Source: Heterohyrax brucei
Taxonomy: Eukaryota > Chordata > Mammalia > Hyracoidea > Procaviidae
Length of the DNA stretch: 64,000 nucleotides
Assembly: GCA_028571685.1 (NCBI GenBank)
Contig: CM053140.1
Coordinates: forward strand, 222,475,323-222,539,322
Direction: 5' to 3'
The notes beneath the pieces were generated by a model. That model had not been told where the DNA came from. It saw only the letters and a list, made by a program, of their open reading frames with translations, and made no database searches. The position numbers and the translations under genes are program-made. Of the stretch, positions 35,269 through 45,924 are shown in pieces (position 1 is the first letter of the stretch; every line of letters begins with the position of its first letter).

Positions 35269-36318
35269 CCCTTCCTTTTTTCATTATGAGTAAGTGCAAG
35301 TACGCAATCAAAATCAATTCTGCGTGACCACCTATCTGCAGCTCCATCTGCTCTCCTTACCCTGTGACAGCACATTTCTCCTTTTCTCTCTATATTTCTC
35401 ATATCCTTTTAGTGAGCACATGTACGCTCCTCTCCATCCTCCTCTATTCCATATAGAAAGATACTAATAGGACAGCCTTCTATAAATGTATAAACACTAC
35501 ATGATTACACTGTGTCCCTGAGTCCAGTTCATTCTTGCCTGAAAAGTTGACCTCAGTAATGGTTTCAGTTCAGGGCCAGCAGCAAGTCTAGGGCCATGTT
35601 ACTAGGTGACTCTCCAGGCTGTTGAACCATCAGTTACGGTCTTTTAGAAGTTCTTGAAATGCACACCTCTTTTGCTTGTATTGTCTCAAGGACTCTACAT
35701 TGTGTCCCACATTATGGCTGTCACTGGTGGTGGCCAGGCATCATCTGGTTCTTCAGGTCACATGTTGATACAGTCACCCATTCTTGTGGGTCCTTCTGTC
35801 TTATTTGGGGTATTTTCCAGAGCCATGGCAGTCTGCTTCTTTAAATAGTTAGATATTGATTTTCGTCTTCACACCACCAAAAAGCTGTTCAGTTTCTCCA
35901 GGAAAAACTGGATAATTCTCTGTATGTATGTAATTCTCAATACATAATGTAACTGTCAATACAAAATTCTTTTGTATCTACCTCTGATAATTTCAGAACG
36001 AATTCTTCATCTGACAAGTTTTTTGCTTCTTTACCTGGGGTATTTTTCAGAGCCATGGCAGTCTGCTTCTTTAAATGGTTAGATATTGATTTTTGTCTTA
36101 ACACCATCAAAAAGCTGTTCAGTTTCTCCAGTGTTACACCAGTGGGAGTGTGGCAAAGCCCTAAGAAGGGAGTAAGGGCACTGCTAGACTCGGCAGGCAG
36201 CTTTTGCTGTGTTCTGTAGGTATAGCTGAACTTACATACAGCTTCTCTGGTAATAGAGATGTTGTCAACCCCTGTAATGTTGCTCAGCTTGGCAGCTTGT
36301 TCCAGCTGAGTCATCAGG
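35269..36318 (-). mobile_element. Internally deleted antisense L1 (3' UTR joined to ORF1/5' region)
   Basis: Bases 35269-35800 are an antisense L1 3' UTR ('gaccacctatctgcagctcc', '..tcaggtcacatgttgata'). From about 35800 the sequence jumps to the ORF1 N-terminal region. A roughly 90-bp segment occurs twice (35811-35901 and 36041-36133). The minus-strand reading at 35937-36314 (125 codons) ends with 'KNTPGKEAKNLSDEEFVLKL', which parallels the ORF1 starts of L1-2 and L1-C. Its first 60 residues I do not recognise. ORF2 is absent. Confidence 0.6.
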
Positions 36319-36954
36319 GGTTTCTTCTATAAGCCAGTGGTTTTTCAGACAAGTGTTGTTCAATTTCCATGCATTTGCTTTTTTCCCTTTCCTTTTTCTG
36401 TTATTGATTTTTACTTTTGTGTCTTTATGATCTGAAAGATGTTTTGCAATATTTCAGTACTTTTAATTTTGTTAAGGTTGCTTTATGGCCTTATATGTGG
36501 TCCATACTGGAGAATGGTCTATGTGTACTGTAAGAGAAAGTATACTTGGCTGTTAGTGGTTGGAATGTTCCGTATGCCCCAATGAGATCAAATTGGTTAA
36601 TTGTGGCATTGAGATCTTCCCTGTTCTAACTGAGCTTTTTTCTGGGTAATCTCTCCTTCACTGAGAGTCACATTTTGAAGTCTCCTACTATTATTTTATA
36701 GCTCTCTGTTGTTTTCAATGTAGTTAGAGTTTATTTCATGTATTTTGAAGCCCTGTTTTGGGTGCATAGATAGTATGGTTATCTACTCCTGGAGTGCCAA
36801 CCATTTAATTGCTATATAATGTCTTTCTTTATCCAATACGGTAAGCTTTACTTTACAGTCTGTTTTATCAGAGATTACTATTGGAAGTCCTGCTCTTTTG
36901 TATTTTAGTCTGTTCATATGCTTAAGTTGTATCTCCTGGAGGCAGTATATAGAT

Positions 36955-36982
36955 GCCAGCCAGCCAGGTGCCGTCGAGTCGA
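36955..36982 (-). repeat. 28-bp SINE-tail micro-insertion with duplication
   Basis: The insert 'ccagccagccaggtgccgtc' plus flanking bases is the extreme 3' tail of the SINE/RTE in antisense. Exact 11-bp duplications 'agtatatagat' lie at 36944-36954 and 36983-36993, in L1-C ORF2. Confidence 0.92.
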
Positions 36983-37382
36983 AGTATATAGATAAGTCTG
37001 TTTTTTCTAATCTATCTTTCACTCTTTATCACTTCAATCTATTTATATGCAGTGTGATTATTGATAGGTATGAGTTTAGTGCTGTCACTTTGATGTCTTT
37101 TTTGTACATTGTAAAAAATTCCTTTGTTCCCTTTAATTTTCTGTGCTTATTCTTTTTTCTTTGTGTTTTCTTTTCATCTTTTTCAGTGTTGTTAGTTTTG
37201 TATTTGCTGACATTTCATGTTTTTCTTGTTTTTTGTCTTGAGGCATAGGATAATTTCCTTAGTGTTTGCCCCTATATTTCTAAATTTAAACTAGCTTCAA
37301 ATTTCTTTATATTGTTTTAACTTCCTCTCTATATGAAAGATCTGTGACTACATTTTTCTTTTAAGTCCCTCTTTTTTTGTTA

Positions 37383-37538
37383 TGCCAAGCCAAGTGCAGT
37401 CTAATCGAATCCAACTCACGGCGACCCTAGAGGCCAGAGTAGAACTGCCCTCTAGAGTATTCAAGGAGTGCCTGGTGGATTTGAACTGGTAACCTTGTGG
37501 TTAACAGTAGTAGCACTTAACTCACTACACCACCAGGG
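37383..37538 (-). repeat. Afrotherian SINE, antisense, in L1-C
   Basis: The sequence 'gccaagccaagtgcagtcta' starts an antisense SINE that ends 'actacaccaccagggta'. L1-C inter-ORF sequence lies on both sides ('taatatttac' resumes at 37541). The variant resembles the copy at 21541. Confidence 0.9.
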
Positions 37539-39783
37539 TATAATATTTACATAATGACTTTTCTGTTTGCTTATTTTCAGTGTTTTGCCATTGACTTATT
37601 TTTGTGATTTTACTATTTGGTTGGATATCCAGTTGCTCTATTCTGTTCTAGTTTGGGATTGCTTCCTGATGTTGTTGATTTTCTAACCAAAAGACTCCCT
37701 TTAGTATTTCCTGTAATTTTGGTTTGTTTTTTGCAAATTCCCTAAATTTCTGTTTATCTGGAAATATCCTAATTTCTCCTACATATTTGAGATTCGATTT
37801 TCCTGGATATATAATTCTTAGCTAGCAATTGTTTTACTTCAAGGCTTTGTATATGTTTTCCCATTCCCTTCTCAATTGCATAGTATCTTCTGAGTAGTCT
37901 GAGCTTAGTTTTATTGATTTCCCTTTGTAGGTTATTTTTTTATTTATCCCTGGCCACTTTTAAAATTGTTTCCTTATGTTTAATTTTAGCAAGTTTCTTT
38001 GTAATATGCCTTGGTGTCTTTCTTTTGGGATCTGCCTTGTATTGAGGCTGATGAGCATCTTGTATAACTTCTCATCTTTTATGGTCTTGGGATAGCTTTC
38101 TCTCTGTATTTTCTGTTGTCACCTCCCTGACTTCTGGTACTCCAGTCACTCATAGATTATTCCTCTTGATAGAGTTTCATGCAATTCTTAGTGTTTCTTG
38201 ATTTTTAATATTTTTTATCTGACTTTTCCTCAAGTATGTTGGTGTCATATGCTTTACCTTTACTCTCACAAATTAGACCTTCCAATGCCTCAAATCTGCT
38301 GCTTTGACTTTCTATTGAGTTGTCTAATTCTGTAATTTTATTCTTAATTTTCTGAACTTTTAGTTCTTGTTCTGTACACTTTACTACAGCCTACTGAATT
38401 TGTCATTATGTTCTGCTGCATTTCCCTCATCTCCTTCCTGATCTCTTGAAGAGTTCTAAATATTAATTTTTTTTGTATTCTACCTTTGATAATTCCAGGA
38501 AATTGTCTTCCTGTGGAAAGTTTCTTGCCGCTTTGTTTTGAGGGCTTTCTGAAGCCACTGTGTTTTGCCTCTTCAAGTGATTTAATATGGACTGTTGTCT
38601 CCAAGCTATCGGCCATATGTTGAATTTATTTATTTCATGTTTGCTTATTGTGTTCCAGCTTGTTTTGTTTTGAAATGTCTAAATATGCAGATCGTGTTTG
38701 TTAACTTGGTTACTGAAGTCTTTGAAGCTCTAACTGCCTGTCATCAGGTGGCTAGAGCTGTTGCTGCACACATGAGGTCAGGAGTCTGTTCACTTTTCTG
38801 GTATGAATTCAACTCAGGGGTCTAGATAATCAGTCACCAAGTATGTGGTACAGGCTCTCCGTTACTATCCAGGATGGGCAGGGCTGATTCACCTAAGCAC
38901 AGGTATTTGGTTAGCAGGTGCTGAGAATTCTAGGTGGCTAACAGTCATTGCTGAGTGTTTCTGAGTAAGACATGTCCCCTTATGTGTGATTCTAGGTGAA
39001 GGCACTGTTTCTGCCTTGAATTTCTGGCTTCGGTGACTCAGTAAGCCTCTCCTCCTTCCCTCGTCTTCTAGTTTAGGAAAATGGCTCAGGGTTGACTTAA
39101 GAAGTGCACTTCCAGTTCAGTTAATGGCATCACACCTTGAATCCAGACACAGAGAGGAGAGGGATAACCACTGCATGCAGGAATAAAGAAAGAGTTTTAC
39201 CCCAAAGGAAAGACTTTTATTGATATGCAATAGATAGATGTCAGTCCTTTAGCTTTTGATGGCCAAGTGCGTTTTTCACTGGCTCTTTGTTTACAGGGTG
39301 GATGCCCACCAAAAGCCACAGCTCCGCTCACCATGCTGACCATGGCTGACTCCCAGAAGGTCAGATCTAGCAAGTCCTAGGTATTTCTGGATCTACTCTT
39401 CCTTCTGCATTGGTCTGTTTGGTTATTCAACATTCCCTTTGATATTCAGGGCTCTTGGGATGTTATATGTAATTAATTCAATTGTCCCTTTGGGTCTTTG
39501 TTGTTAAAGGGATCACAGGAAGCATCTGACTACTGTGCCATCTTCACCTTATTGCCTATCAGTGCATCTCAGTTGCATGTTTGATCAGTTTTAGACTGTA
39601 GAAGTTGGTAAATACCTAGGTTTCTTTATTTCTGACCTACCTATTTCCAGGCACTGTGAGATACCAAGAAAATACCAGTAAATAGCAGAAGGACAGATAT
39701 ATTTGCTTTCATGAAACACATAGACCAATGGTGAGTTAGGAAAATAAGCTGGCCCCTAAGAATTTCTACTAGTCACATGTTTC

Positions 39784-40034
39784 TAAGATTACAGTTAAAC
39801 AATTCTGTTGTAGTAGCCCTGCAGGAGTTCCTGGACCGTGCACATATTTAAGCCCTGGCTGGTAAACAAAAGATTGATGGTTCAAATCCACCTGAGGAAT
39901 CTTGGAAGGAAAGCCTGGTGACCTACTTACAAGAGAGCGCAAACACTGGAAACCCTATGTAAAACATTTCTGCTCTGAAATGCATGTCACCATCATGAAT
40001 TTAATTGGCTAGCAACTTTTTTTAAGATTACAGT
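39784..40034 (+). repeat. Afrotherian SINE, sense, with 12-bp direct repeats
   Basis: The SINE body (about 39823-40020) has 'aagccctggctggtaaacaa' and 'tggttcaaatccacctgagg', then '..gaaaccctatgtaaaac'. 'taagattacagt' occurs exactly at 39784-39795 and 40023-40034 and probably marks the target-site duplication, which leaves about 28 extra bases at the 5' side. Confidence 0.82.
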
Positions 40035-41010
40035 ATGAGTCTCATTTGAAATTAAATTTCCAAGTATGCAATAAGTGAGCAAGAATGTTTACTATAGGCA
40101 TAGAAAAATTCTATGAGCTTACCCAAGAACTTTCCAAAGTGATTTATTTCTTCAGTGTCAGTGAAGACCCAGGTAAGGCCCAACAGACCAGATGTGCCCA
40201 ATGAGTGGGTGCCTAGATCCTGGAGTGTGCTTTTTGGTCCATGATTAGTTGGTTAGTAAAAGATATCAGGAGAATTTTTTTGTTTGCGTGTTTATTTGTT
40301 TCCTAAAAGGAAAAGTGGCCACAGATGAAAGTCATGCAATAAAAAAATAGTAGTATAAAATAGTTGAGAGAAAATAGTCCTTGTTAATTTAAACAGAAGG
40401 CTGATAACAAATCACCAGCTAAATACAGAAGTCTTGATTAGGTAGTTGAGCTACCTGACATGCAAACAACAAGGCAGGCCTGCAAAGAAACTATCCCTAA
40501 GATGGGAAGAATTGCACAGCCAAGACTATTCATGCCGTAAAGTCCCCAAAGAAAAGTTATTAAGGCAACAGATGTCAGAATGGTAGAAGATGAAGGAAAC
40601 CATGGAGAGAACCAGGGAAGGAGATGTCTGAAACATTGACAGATGCCCTAGAATGTTCAGTCCTCTTCTTACATGACTTTGTCAGACAATTCATTTCGTG
40701 TGAAGTGGGATTTGCCCACATCTACCTCTCCAGGTAAAAGCTAAGCTTCATTCTCAAACCATCTGTAACAGTGATACCTAAAACTAAGAGAACCCCTATA
40801 GCGAGTTGCTCTAATGTTGACCATTGTTCTACATGTTCTGATTAGGTAATAATTGCAGGTGATTCTAAAAATATTTGAAAATATAATCACTATATTCCAG
40901 AAGATCCTAATCTATTTGGAACCATTAAACCAACCACTGATCAACAATACAATTAAGAGTGGGAAGCAGATTTTCATAAAGACAAATGAAAAGGGAAATA
41001 ATAAAATAGA
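40035..41010. other. Unassigned sequence, about 1 kb
   Basis: No repeat family is recognised and there is no convincing ORF or splice pattern. It is probably unique intergenic or intronic DNA. Confidence 0.5.
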
Positions 41011-41022
41011 CCTAAAAGTAGT

Positions 41023-41190
41023 ACCCAAAACAAAACCCACTGCCTTTGAGTCAATTTTGACTGATAGAAATCCTATAGAAAGGAGTAGCACAGCCCCCTT
41101 GACTTTCCAAGGAGTGTCTGGTAGATTTCAACTGCCTGCCTTTTGGTTATCAGCTGTAGCACTTAACCAGTACACTAGCAGGGTTTTCCC
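41023..41190 (-). repeat. Afrotherian SINE, antisense
   Basis: The segments 'cccactgcctttgagtcaat', 'ctttccaaggagtgtctggt' and 'taaccagtacactagcaggg' are an antisense SINE. Similar flanks 'cctaaaagtagta' and 'cctaaacataata' are a possible duplication. Confidence 0.85.
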
Positions 41191-41461
41191 TAAACATAAT
41201 ACCTGAATTTAAATAAGATTTAAAGAGGAGGGGAGAAAGCATTATTTCTTGAATATTATCAAAAACAGGAATATGGAGTAAAAAATTATCCATCATGCTA
41301 GTAACAACACTGATAATCTTATGTCCCCAGATCCTTGGATATATTTAAGTCCCCTACATTCCAGCCACACTGTCTACTCACAGAATTAGATATAATATGG
41401 ATTCTATTCCTTGATTCCTTTTCTATTCTCAGTCTGGAATGCTCTCCCTATCCTCTCCCCA

Positions 41462-41916
41462 TGTCATGGATTGCATCGTGTACCACAAAAATGTGTGTAT
41501 CAGTTTGGCTGGACCATGATTCCAAATGTGGAGTCATTTTATCCATGTCCTGTGAATCCTCCTTCTGTGATGCTGAGAAGGGAGAATGGGCAAGAGTTGT
41601 GTTGGTGAGGCAGAACTGAAGCTACAGGCTTGTGGGATACAGAAGGAAGAAGTGATCAGAGAGAGTTAGGAATCTCATATCACCAAGAAAGCAGCACTGA
41701 CAGTAGAACATGTCCTTTGGACTGGAGGTTCCTGTGCCAAGATGCTCTCATTGGATTTGGACTCGTAGTATTAGACTGTGATAATTTCTCACATTGAATG
41801 GACTTGTAACTTAGGAGTGGATTTGTAGCTCACTGGACTGCGACAATAAACTTTCTCTTCATGACGCCTTCCATTTATGGTATTTTCTGTTAGAGCAGTA
41901 CTGGGTGACTGACACA
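41462..41916 (+). repeat. Solo LTR, MaLR/MLT-like
   Basis: The element begins TGTCATGGATTG and ends CTGACACA, so it has TG...CA ends. It has an AATAAA at about 41846 and the typical 3' order 'ggacttgtaac', 'ggactgcgacaataaac' and 'ttatggtattttctgttaga'. The length is 455 bp, with 5-bp flanks cccca/cccct. It is non-coding, and no internal retroviral genes adjoin it. The family is assigned by resemblance to mammalian MaLR LTRs. Confidence 0.7.
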
Positions 41917-42075
41917 CCCCTGTTCTGCCCCACCATGCCACAAACACACCCCCAACAAAACCTTTCCTCTTCATAAATCTGCTCTGATCCGCCTGGTAGG
42001 AATTAATTGCTCTGCTATGTTCAATCCAAACAGCATTTTGCTTATCTTTAGTATTTGCTATATTCTACCATAAAG

Positions 42076-42275
42076 GAGCCCTGGAGAAGTAATGGCTAAT
42101 GGCTAAGAGCTTGGCTGCTAACTAAGAAGTTGGTGGTTCAGACCCAGTCAGTGACTCCACCTGAGAAAAATCTGGTATTCTGCACCCACAAAAAAACCCT
42201 GTGGGGCAATTCTACTCTGTTACCTGGAGTTGTTTGCTATAAGTCAGAATTGTTTTGGCTGTATCCAATAACAAT
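42076..42275 (+). repeat. Afrotherian SINE, sense (longer variant)
   Basis: Order: 'aggagccctggagaagtaat', 'gagcttggctgctaactaag', 'gtggggcaattctactctgt', 'tataagtcagaattgttttg'. Confidence 0.85.
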
Positions 42276-42385
42276 ACTCTTGTGTTATATTAGAATCAGA
42301 TGACTGAGTGGCTGTTTGCTTCACTAGATTTTATGCTCTTTGAAAAAAGTTGTATTATTTATTGTTCATTCTTAAAATTTATTAG

Positions 42386-42565
42386 CTCCTGGTGTAGTTC
42401 TATGGGACAGAGTAGAATCGCCCTATAACATTTCCAAGACTGCAATCTTTACTGAAGCAGACTGCTACATCTTTCTCCTGTGGAATGACTGAACTGGTGG
42501 ATTAAAACCACCAATTTTTCACTTAGCTGACAAACACATAATCAGTTTGCCACCAACGGCTCCTC
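42386..42565 (-). repeat. Afrotherian SINE, antisense (5' tail lost)
   Basis: The segments 'tctatgggacagagtagaat', 'gaagcagactgctacatctt' and 'cagtttgccaccaacggctc' are an antisense longer-variant SINE. Confidence 0.82.
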
Positions 42566-42576
42566 CCTTTGCAGGT

Positions 42577-42693
42577 AACCTATTGCTATTGAGTCAATTC
42601 TGACCCTGCAGGACAGAGTAGAACTACCCATAGGGTTTCCAAGGAGAATCTAGTAGATTTGAACTGCTCTGCGTTGTCACCAGGGTTTTACCT
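42577..42693 (-). repeat. Afrotherian SINE, antisense, internally shortened
   Basis: The tail half 'ctattgagtcaattctgacc' and 'catagggtttccaaggagaa' joins directly to 'ttgtcaccagggtttt', so most of the tRNA-like head is missing. Confidence 0.8.
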
Positions 42694-42867
42694 TTGCAAG
42701 TATAATGTTTTAAATGATACCTGCTAACTAGGGAGCACAGTTAATAATAAAACCAGACACCAGGCCATCTTCATCAATTTCCATACAACTAGTATTTGTA
42801 TTTGTGGGGTACATCGTTGTTATCCATTCATGCTGAATAGCATATGTTAGAGGGTTCTTGTGTATAC

Positions 42868-43078
42868 CAGGATGCCAGGGTTCAAATCCTGGCTTAGCTA
42901 TTTTAATAGCTGACCTTAGGTAAATTAATACCTCCGGCTTCAACTTCTTCACTTGTAAAGTGGGAATAATAACAGCACTTACATCGTAGAGATGTTATAA
43001 AGCTTAAATGTTTTAATCCACATAAAGCTCTAGAACACAGTGCTTGTTGCATAACAACCATTTAATAAATATTAATTA
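42868..43078 (+). repeat. MIR SINE, sense
   Basis: Good match to MIR order: 'gggttcaaatcctggcttag', 'tcttcacttgtaaagtggga', 'ataataacagcacttacatc', 'agctctagaacacagtgctt', 'caaccatttaataaat'. Confidence 0.88.
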
Positions 43079-43387
43079 ATTGCTTTCATTATTATTTTCC
43101 TATCAACCCTAATTAGCTCTTTCCACTTTACCTTGACTGGTAAGACTATTGTATTTACCTGTAAATACTTGTAGCTGATACCCTTGTTTAACCACTTAAT
43201 CTTCTATCATCTTTTCTTGATTTGTGTGTTCTTCCACCTCTGAAGCCATAATGCTTAGAAATAGTGAATTTTCATCAGCTCAAAGATAAATTCTAGGTCA
43301 AACGTGGTAATTCCATTTTTCAGTGTTCAAAGGTGGGTATGCGACACAGTTCAGCAGTGACGCAGGAGGGGGCATATGCATACGAGT
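43079..43387. other. Unassigned sequence
   Basis: Nothing is recognised here. Confidence 0.5.
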
Positions 43388-43530
43388 TTCCTAGTGCTTC
43401 CCATAACCAGGTACTATACCACAAATTGCACGGCTTGTAAGAATGAAAACTTACTGTCTCACAATTCTGGAAGCTAGTAATTTAAATTCAGGATGTCAGT
43501 AAGGCTACAAAGGCTTTAGGGAAAGATCTT
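43388..43530 (-). repeat. MaLR-like LTR end, antisense
   Basis: The segments 'ccaggtactataccacaaat', 'aacttactgtctcacaattc' and 'tggaagctagtaatttaaat' are the complement of the 3' end of a MaLR-type LTR. Only a fragment remains. Confidence 0.6.
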
Positions 43531-43532
43531 TA

Positions 43533-43960
43533 CTGTAGTCTTGGTGCCATGCAGTGGTTAAGTACTTGGCTGCTAACCTGTAGGTCAGTAATTCAAATCT
43601 ACCAACAGCTCCCTGAGGGAAAGTCATGACAATGTGCTTCCATAAAGATTCCACCACTACCTTCAAGTCAATTTGCACTTGTAGTAACCCTATAGGACAG
43701 AGTAGAACTGCCCCCATATAGTTTCCTAGTCTGTAAGTCTTTGTAGAAGCAGATTGCCAACATTTTTCTCCTGCAGAACAGCTGATGGGTTCTGACTGCT
43801 GACCTTTGAATTAGCAGCTGAGTACTTTAATCACTGCATCACCACAGGATCCTCTGTAAAGATTACAATTTTGGGAACCCTCTGAGGCAGCTGTACTCTA
43901 CTCTATAAGGATTGCTATGAGCCACAATGGACTCAAAGACAACAGCTTTAGATTTGGTTT
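43533..43960 (+). repeat. Afrotherian SINE, sense, split by another SINE
   Basis: The head and middle lie at 43533-43651 ('ccatgcagtggttaagtact', 'tggctgctaacctgtaggtc'). The tail lies at 43865-43960 ('gggaaccctctgaggcagct', 'gctatgagccacaatggact'). An antisense SINE with its own duplication sits between them. Confidence 0.88.
43652..43856 (-). repeat. Afrotherian SINE nested in a SINE, antisense
   Basis: The full antisense longer variant reads 'actaccttcaagtcaatttg' ... 'aatcactgcatcaccacagg'. It is flanked by exact 8-bp 'taaagatt' at 43644-43651 and 43857-43864. Confidence 0.9.
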
Positions 43961-45267
43961 TATTTTTTTTTGGTATTTCAGTTTGTGGTGGCCAGCAGCA
44001 CTCTCAGGCTTGCAGCTCCAGCAAAACTTCATTATCACGTGGCTGTTTCCCTGTATTTGTCCTTCTGTGTCTCTAGTCCTCTTTTACACGACACCACTCA
44101 GAAGGTACTAAGACTCAAACTACTCTAGAATGACTGCATATTAACTGATACTATCTTCAGAGATGATATTCCAAATAAGGTCTTACTCACAAGTACCAAG
44201 GGTTGCAACTTCAACCCAATCTGGGGAGGTTTGGAGGGACACAATTTTTTTCCATAACAATATGCTGAGGAAATCCTCCTTTTTTTTTTTTCTTTCTTTC
44301 CTATCTCCCTGCCCCTCTTTCTTCTTCCCTTCCTTGAGTAAAGAAACCTGTTAGAAGAGACAGTCCCCCTTCTCTGGGACTATAGGGCCGTGAGGCGACC
44401 GTAAGTGCCATGACCACAAGGGTGATGGACACACTGATAACAGAGCACATATAAAGAGCTTGACCCAAACTGACAGTGTTGTCATAACTTGTTTGTCACA
44501 CTTCTGAAAGTATAAGAAATATCTATGGTACAAAAACTCAAACCCTTTGCCGTCAAGTAGATTTCCACTCGAAGTGTCACCGATTGGGATCTGTGTCCCG
44601 AAGCAGTTGGGCCAATGAAACATACTCCAAGTCAGAAAGACAAAGTTTCTTAGGAAGTGGCACCAATAAGAAGTCTGAAGGAACACAGGCTGTAGATTTA
44701 TGGAGTCCGGAAAAGCAATTTTCACATCAGAGCACATACATTACTTTTTGCATGTAGCCCACAGACAGTTGGATAAGTATAGATCACTAAATAACAATAA
44801 GCAATGCTGTATTAAACTAAAGATATATATGTTGGACATCTAAAATGTAATTTGTATGTTTGTAACAGTAAATAGCTAGAGAGAGAGAGAGAGAGATAAA
44901 AAATCTCTTAGCTAGTAGAATTGGCCTGCCAAGTTTACTCTGACTGAGATAAGAAGCAAGAAAGTACACACCAAAAGAGCCAGGCAGCCTTCCTAACTGC
45001 CATCCTGCAGACTAATGGCTGTCTCCAAAGAGAACAAAGAAGAGGCAGACCAAGGCCAACAGAGCTGAGAAGGCCTCACACCCCTTTGGAAATAGACTAG
45101 TTCAGCTGGCATAATAAAAAGGACATTGAAATGAGAACGTACCAAATGCCAGGCTAAAACAAAAGAAGAAAACCTATCAATTACTTAGAGTACTATCGAG
45201 GCATTAGTTACGTCAAGCTCTCTGTGGCCTGTTTTGAAAAGGAGAATATATGGCACGAGGTAGGAGG
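43961..45267. other. Mostly unassigned sequence
   Basis: It contains a polypyrimidine tract (44275-44335), a SINE-tail scrap (44543-44571) and a (GA)n run (44879-44896). The 128-codon minus-strand reading at 44351-44737 spans the scrap and shows no family I know. Fragments at 43917-44111 are also uninformative. Confidence 0.45.
44543..44571 (-). repeat. SINE-tail scrap
   Basis: The segment 'ctttgccgtcaagtagattt' matches the antisense SINE tail. No clear duplication is seen. Confidence 0.65.
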
Positions 45268-45432
45268 GTCACAATAACAGCCCTATAAGGTAGAATAGAA
45301 CTGCCCCATAGGATCTCCAAGGCTGTAATCTTTACAGAAGTATAAAGGTTTCATGGAAAAGCTGGTGGGTTTGAACTGCCAGTTCTTCAATTAGCAACTG
45401 AGTACTCAACCACTGTACCATGAGGAGTCCTT
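45268..45432 (-). repeat. Afrotherian SINE, antisense
   Basis: The segments 'cctataaggtagaatagaac', 'gtttgaactgccagttcttc' and 'accactgtaccatgaggagt' are an antisense SINE. Confidence 0.85.
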
Positions 45433-45618
45433 AACATCTATAGCTGCACTTATGAAAGCAGAACTTCCCAGACTACCCCAAACCAAAGAATCAGGGTATC
45501 CAAGCAGCAAAGTCTAGAAAGCTTTGATTTAACAAACTTTCCAGGTGAGAAGTTTGGGAAACACTAACCTATTTTTTATTGAGTTTTCTGATATTTCAGC
45601 TAAAATATACTGTCTGAT

Positions 45619-45843
45619 GGAGTCCTTGGGTGGCGCAGATGGTAAGGTACTCAATCTACTCTCTGGAATGGTTGACGGTTCAAACTCACTCAGAAGTACC
45701 TCAAAAAAAAAAAAAAAAAAAAGAAGAAGAAGAAGAAGCCTGGCCATCTACTTTCAGAAGGTCATCACCATGAAAATCTATGCAGCAAGTTCTATTCTGA
45801 TACACGTCAGGTCACCGAGAGTTGGAGTCAATACCAACTAGTG
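45619..45843 (+). repeat. Afrotherian SINE, sense, with internal A20(AAG)n
   Basis: The head is 'ggagtccttgggtggcgcag' and the body continues 'agcctggccatctactttca' and 'ggtcaccgagagttggagtc'. A run of A (45703-45722) followed by AAG repeats (to about 45738) lies in the middle of the element, where a short A-rich linker would be expected. Confidence 0.88.
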
Positions 45844-45924
45844 GTATATGCTACCTGACATAACAATTCTTCAGTCCTTTGGTTTATGATGCCAATACTG
45901 GAGTACTGTAAACTTTAAAAATAT

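Larger units (their letters stand above)
36319..39550 (-). mobile_element. Antisense LINE-1 copy L1-C, ORF2 5' part, ORF1 and 5' UTR
   Basis: Endonuclease-region sequence lies at 36320-37080. The inter-ORF region is about 37090-37560, ORF1 about 37680-38610 and the 5' UTR 38620-39550. The 5' end is 'gtgccatcttcacctta' on the plus strand, so on the minus strand it reads 'aaggtgaagatggcac'. The ORF1 N-terminal piece at 38344-38616 reads 'MADSLETTVHIKSLEEAKHS', with 'RIQKKLIFRTLQEIRKEM' further on. It carries a 28-bp micro-insertion (36955-36982) and a SINE (37383-37538). The subfamily matches L1-2. Confidence 0.87.

Noticed and set aside
37036..37248. Hydrophobic reading that looks like a membrane protein
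   Set aside because: It is the complement of A-rich L1 inter-ORF sequence; the poly-Phe/Leu composition is a T-rich artefact. The same applies to 60984-61365.
41335..41619. ORFs of 65-94 codons in 41335-41619
   Set aside because: They overlap the solo LTR and change frame freely; LTRs of this type are non-coding.
41462..41916. Complete endogenous retrovirus
   Set aside because: Only a single LTR is present; no gag, pol or env-like sequence or second LTR adjoins it.
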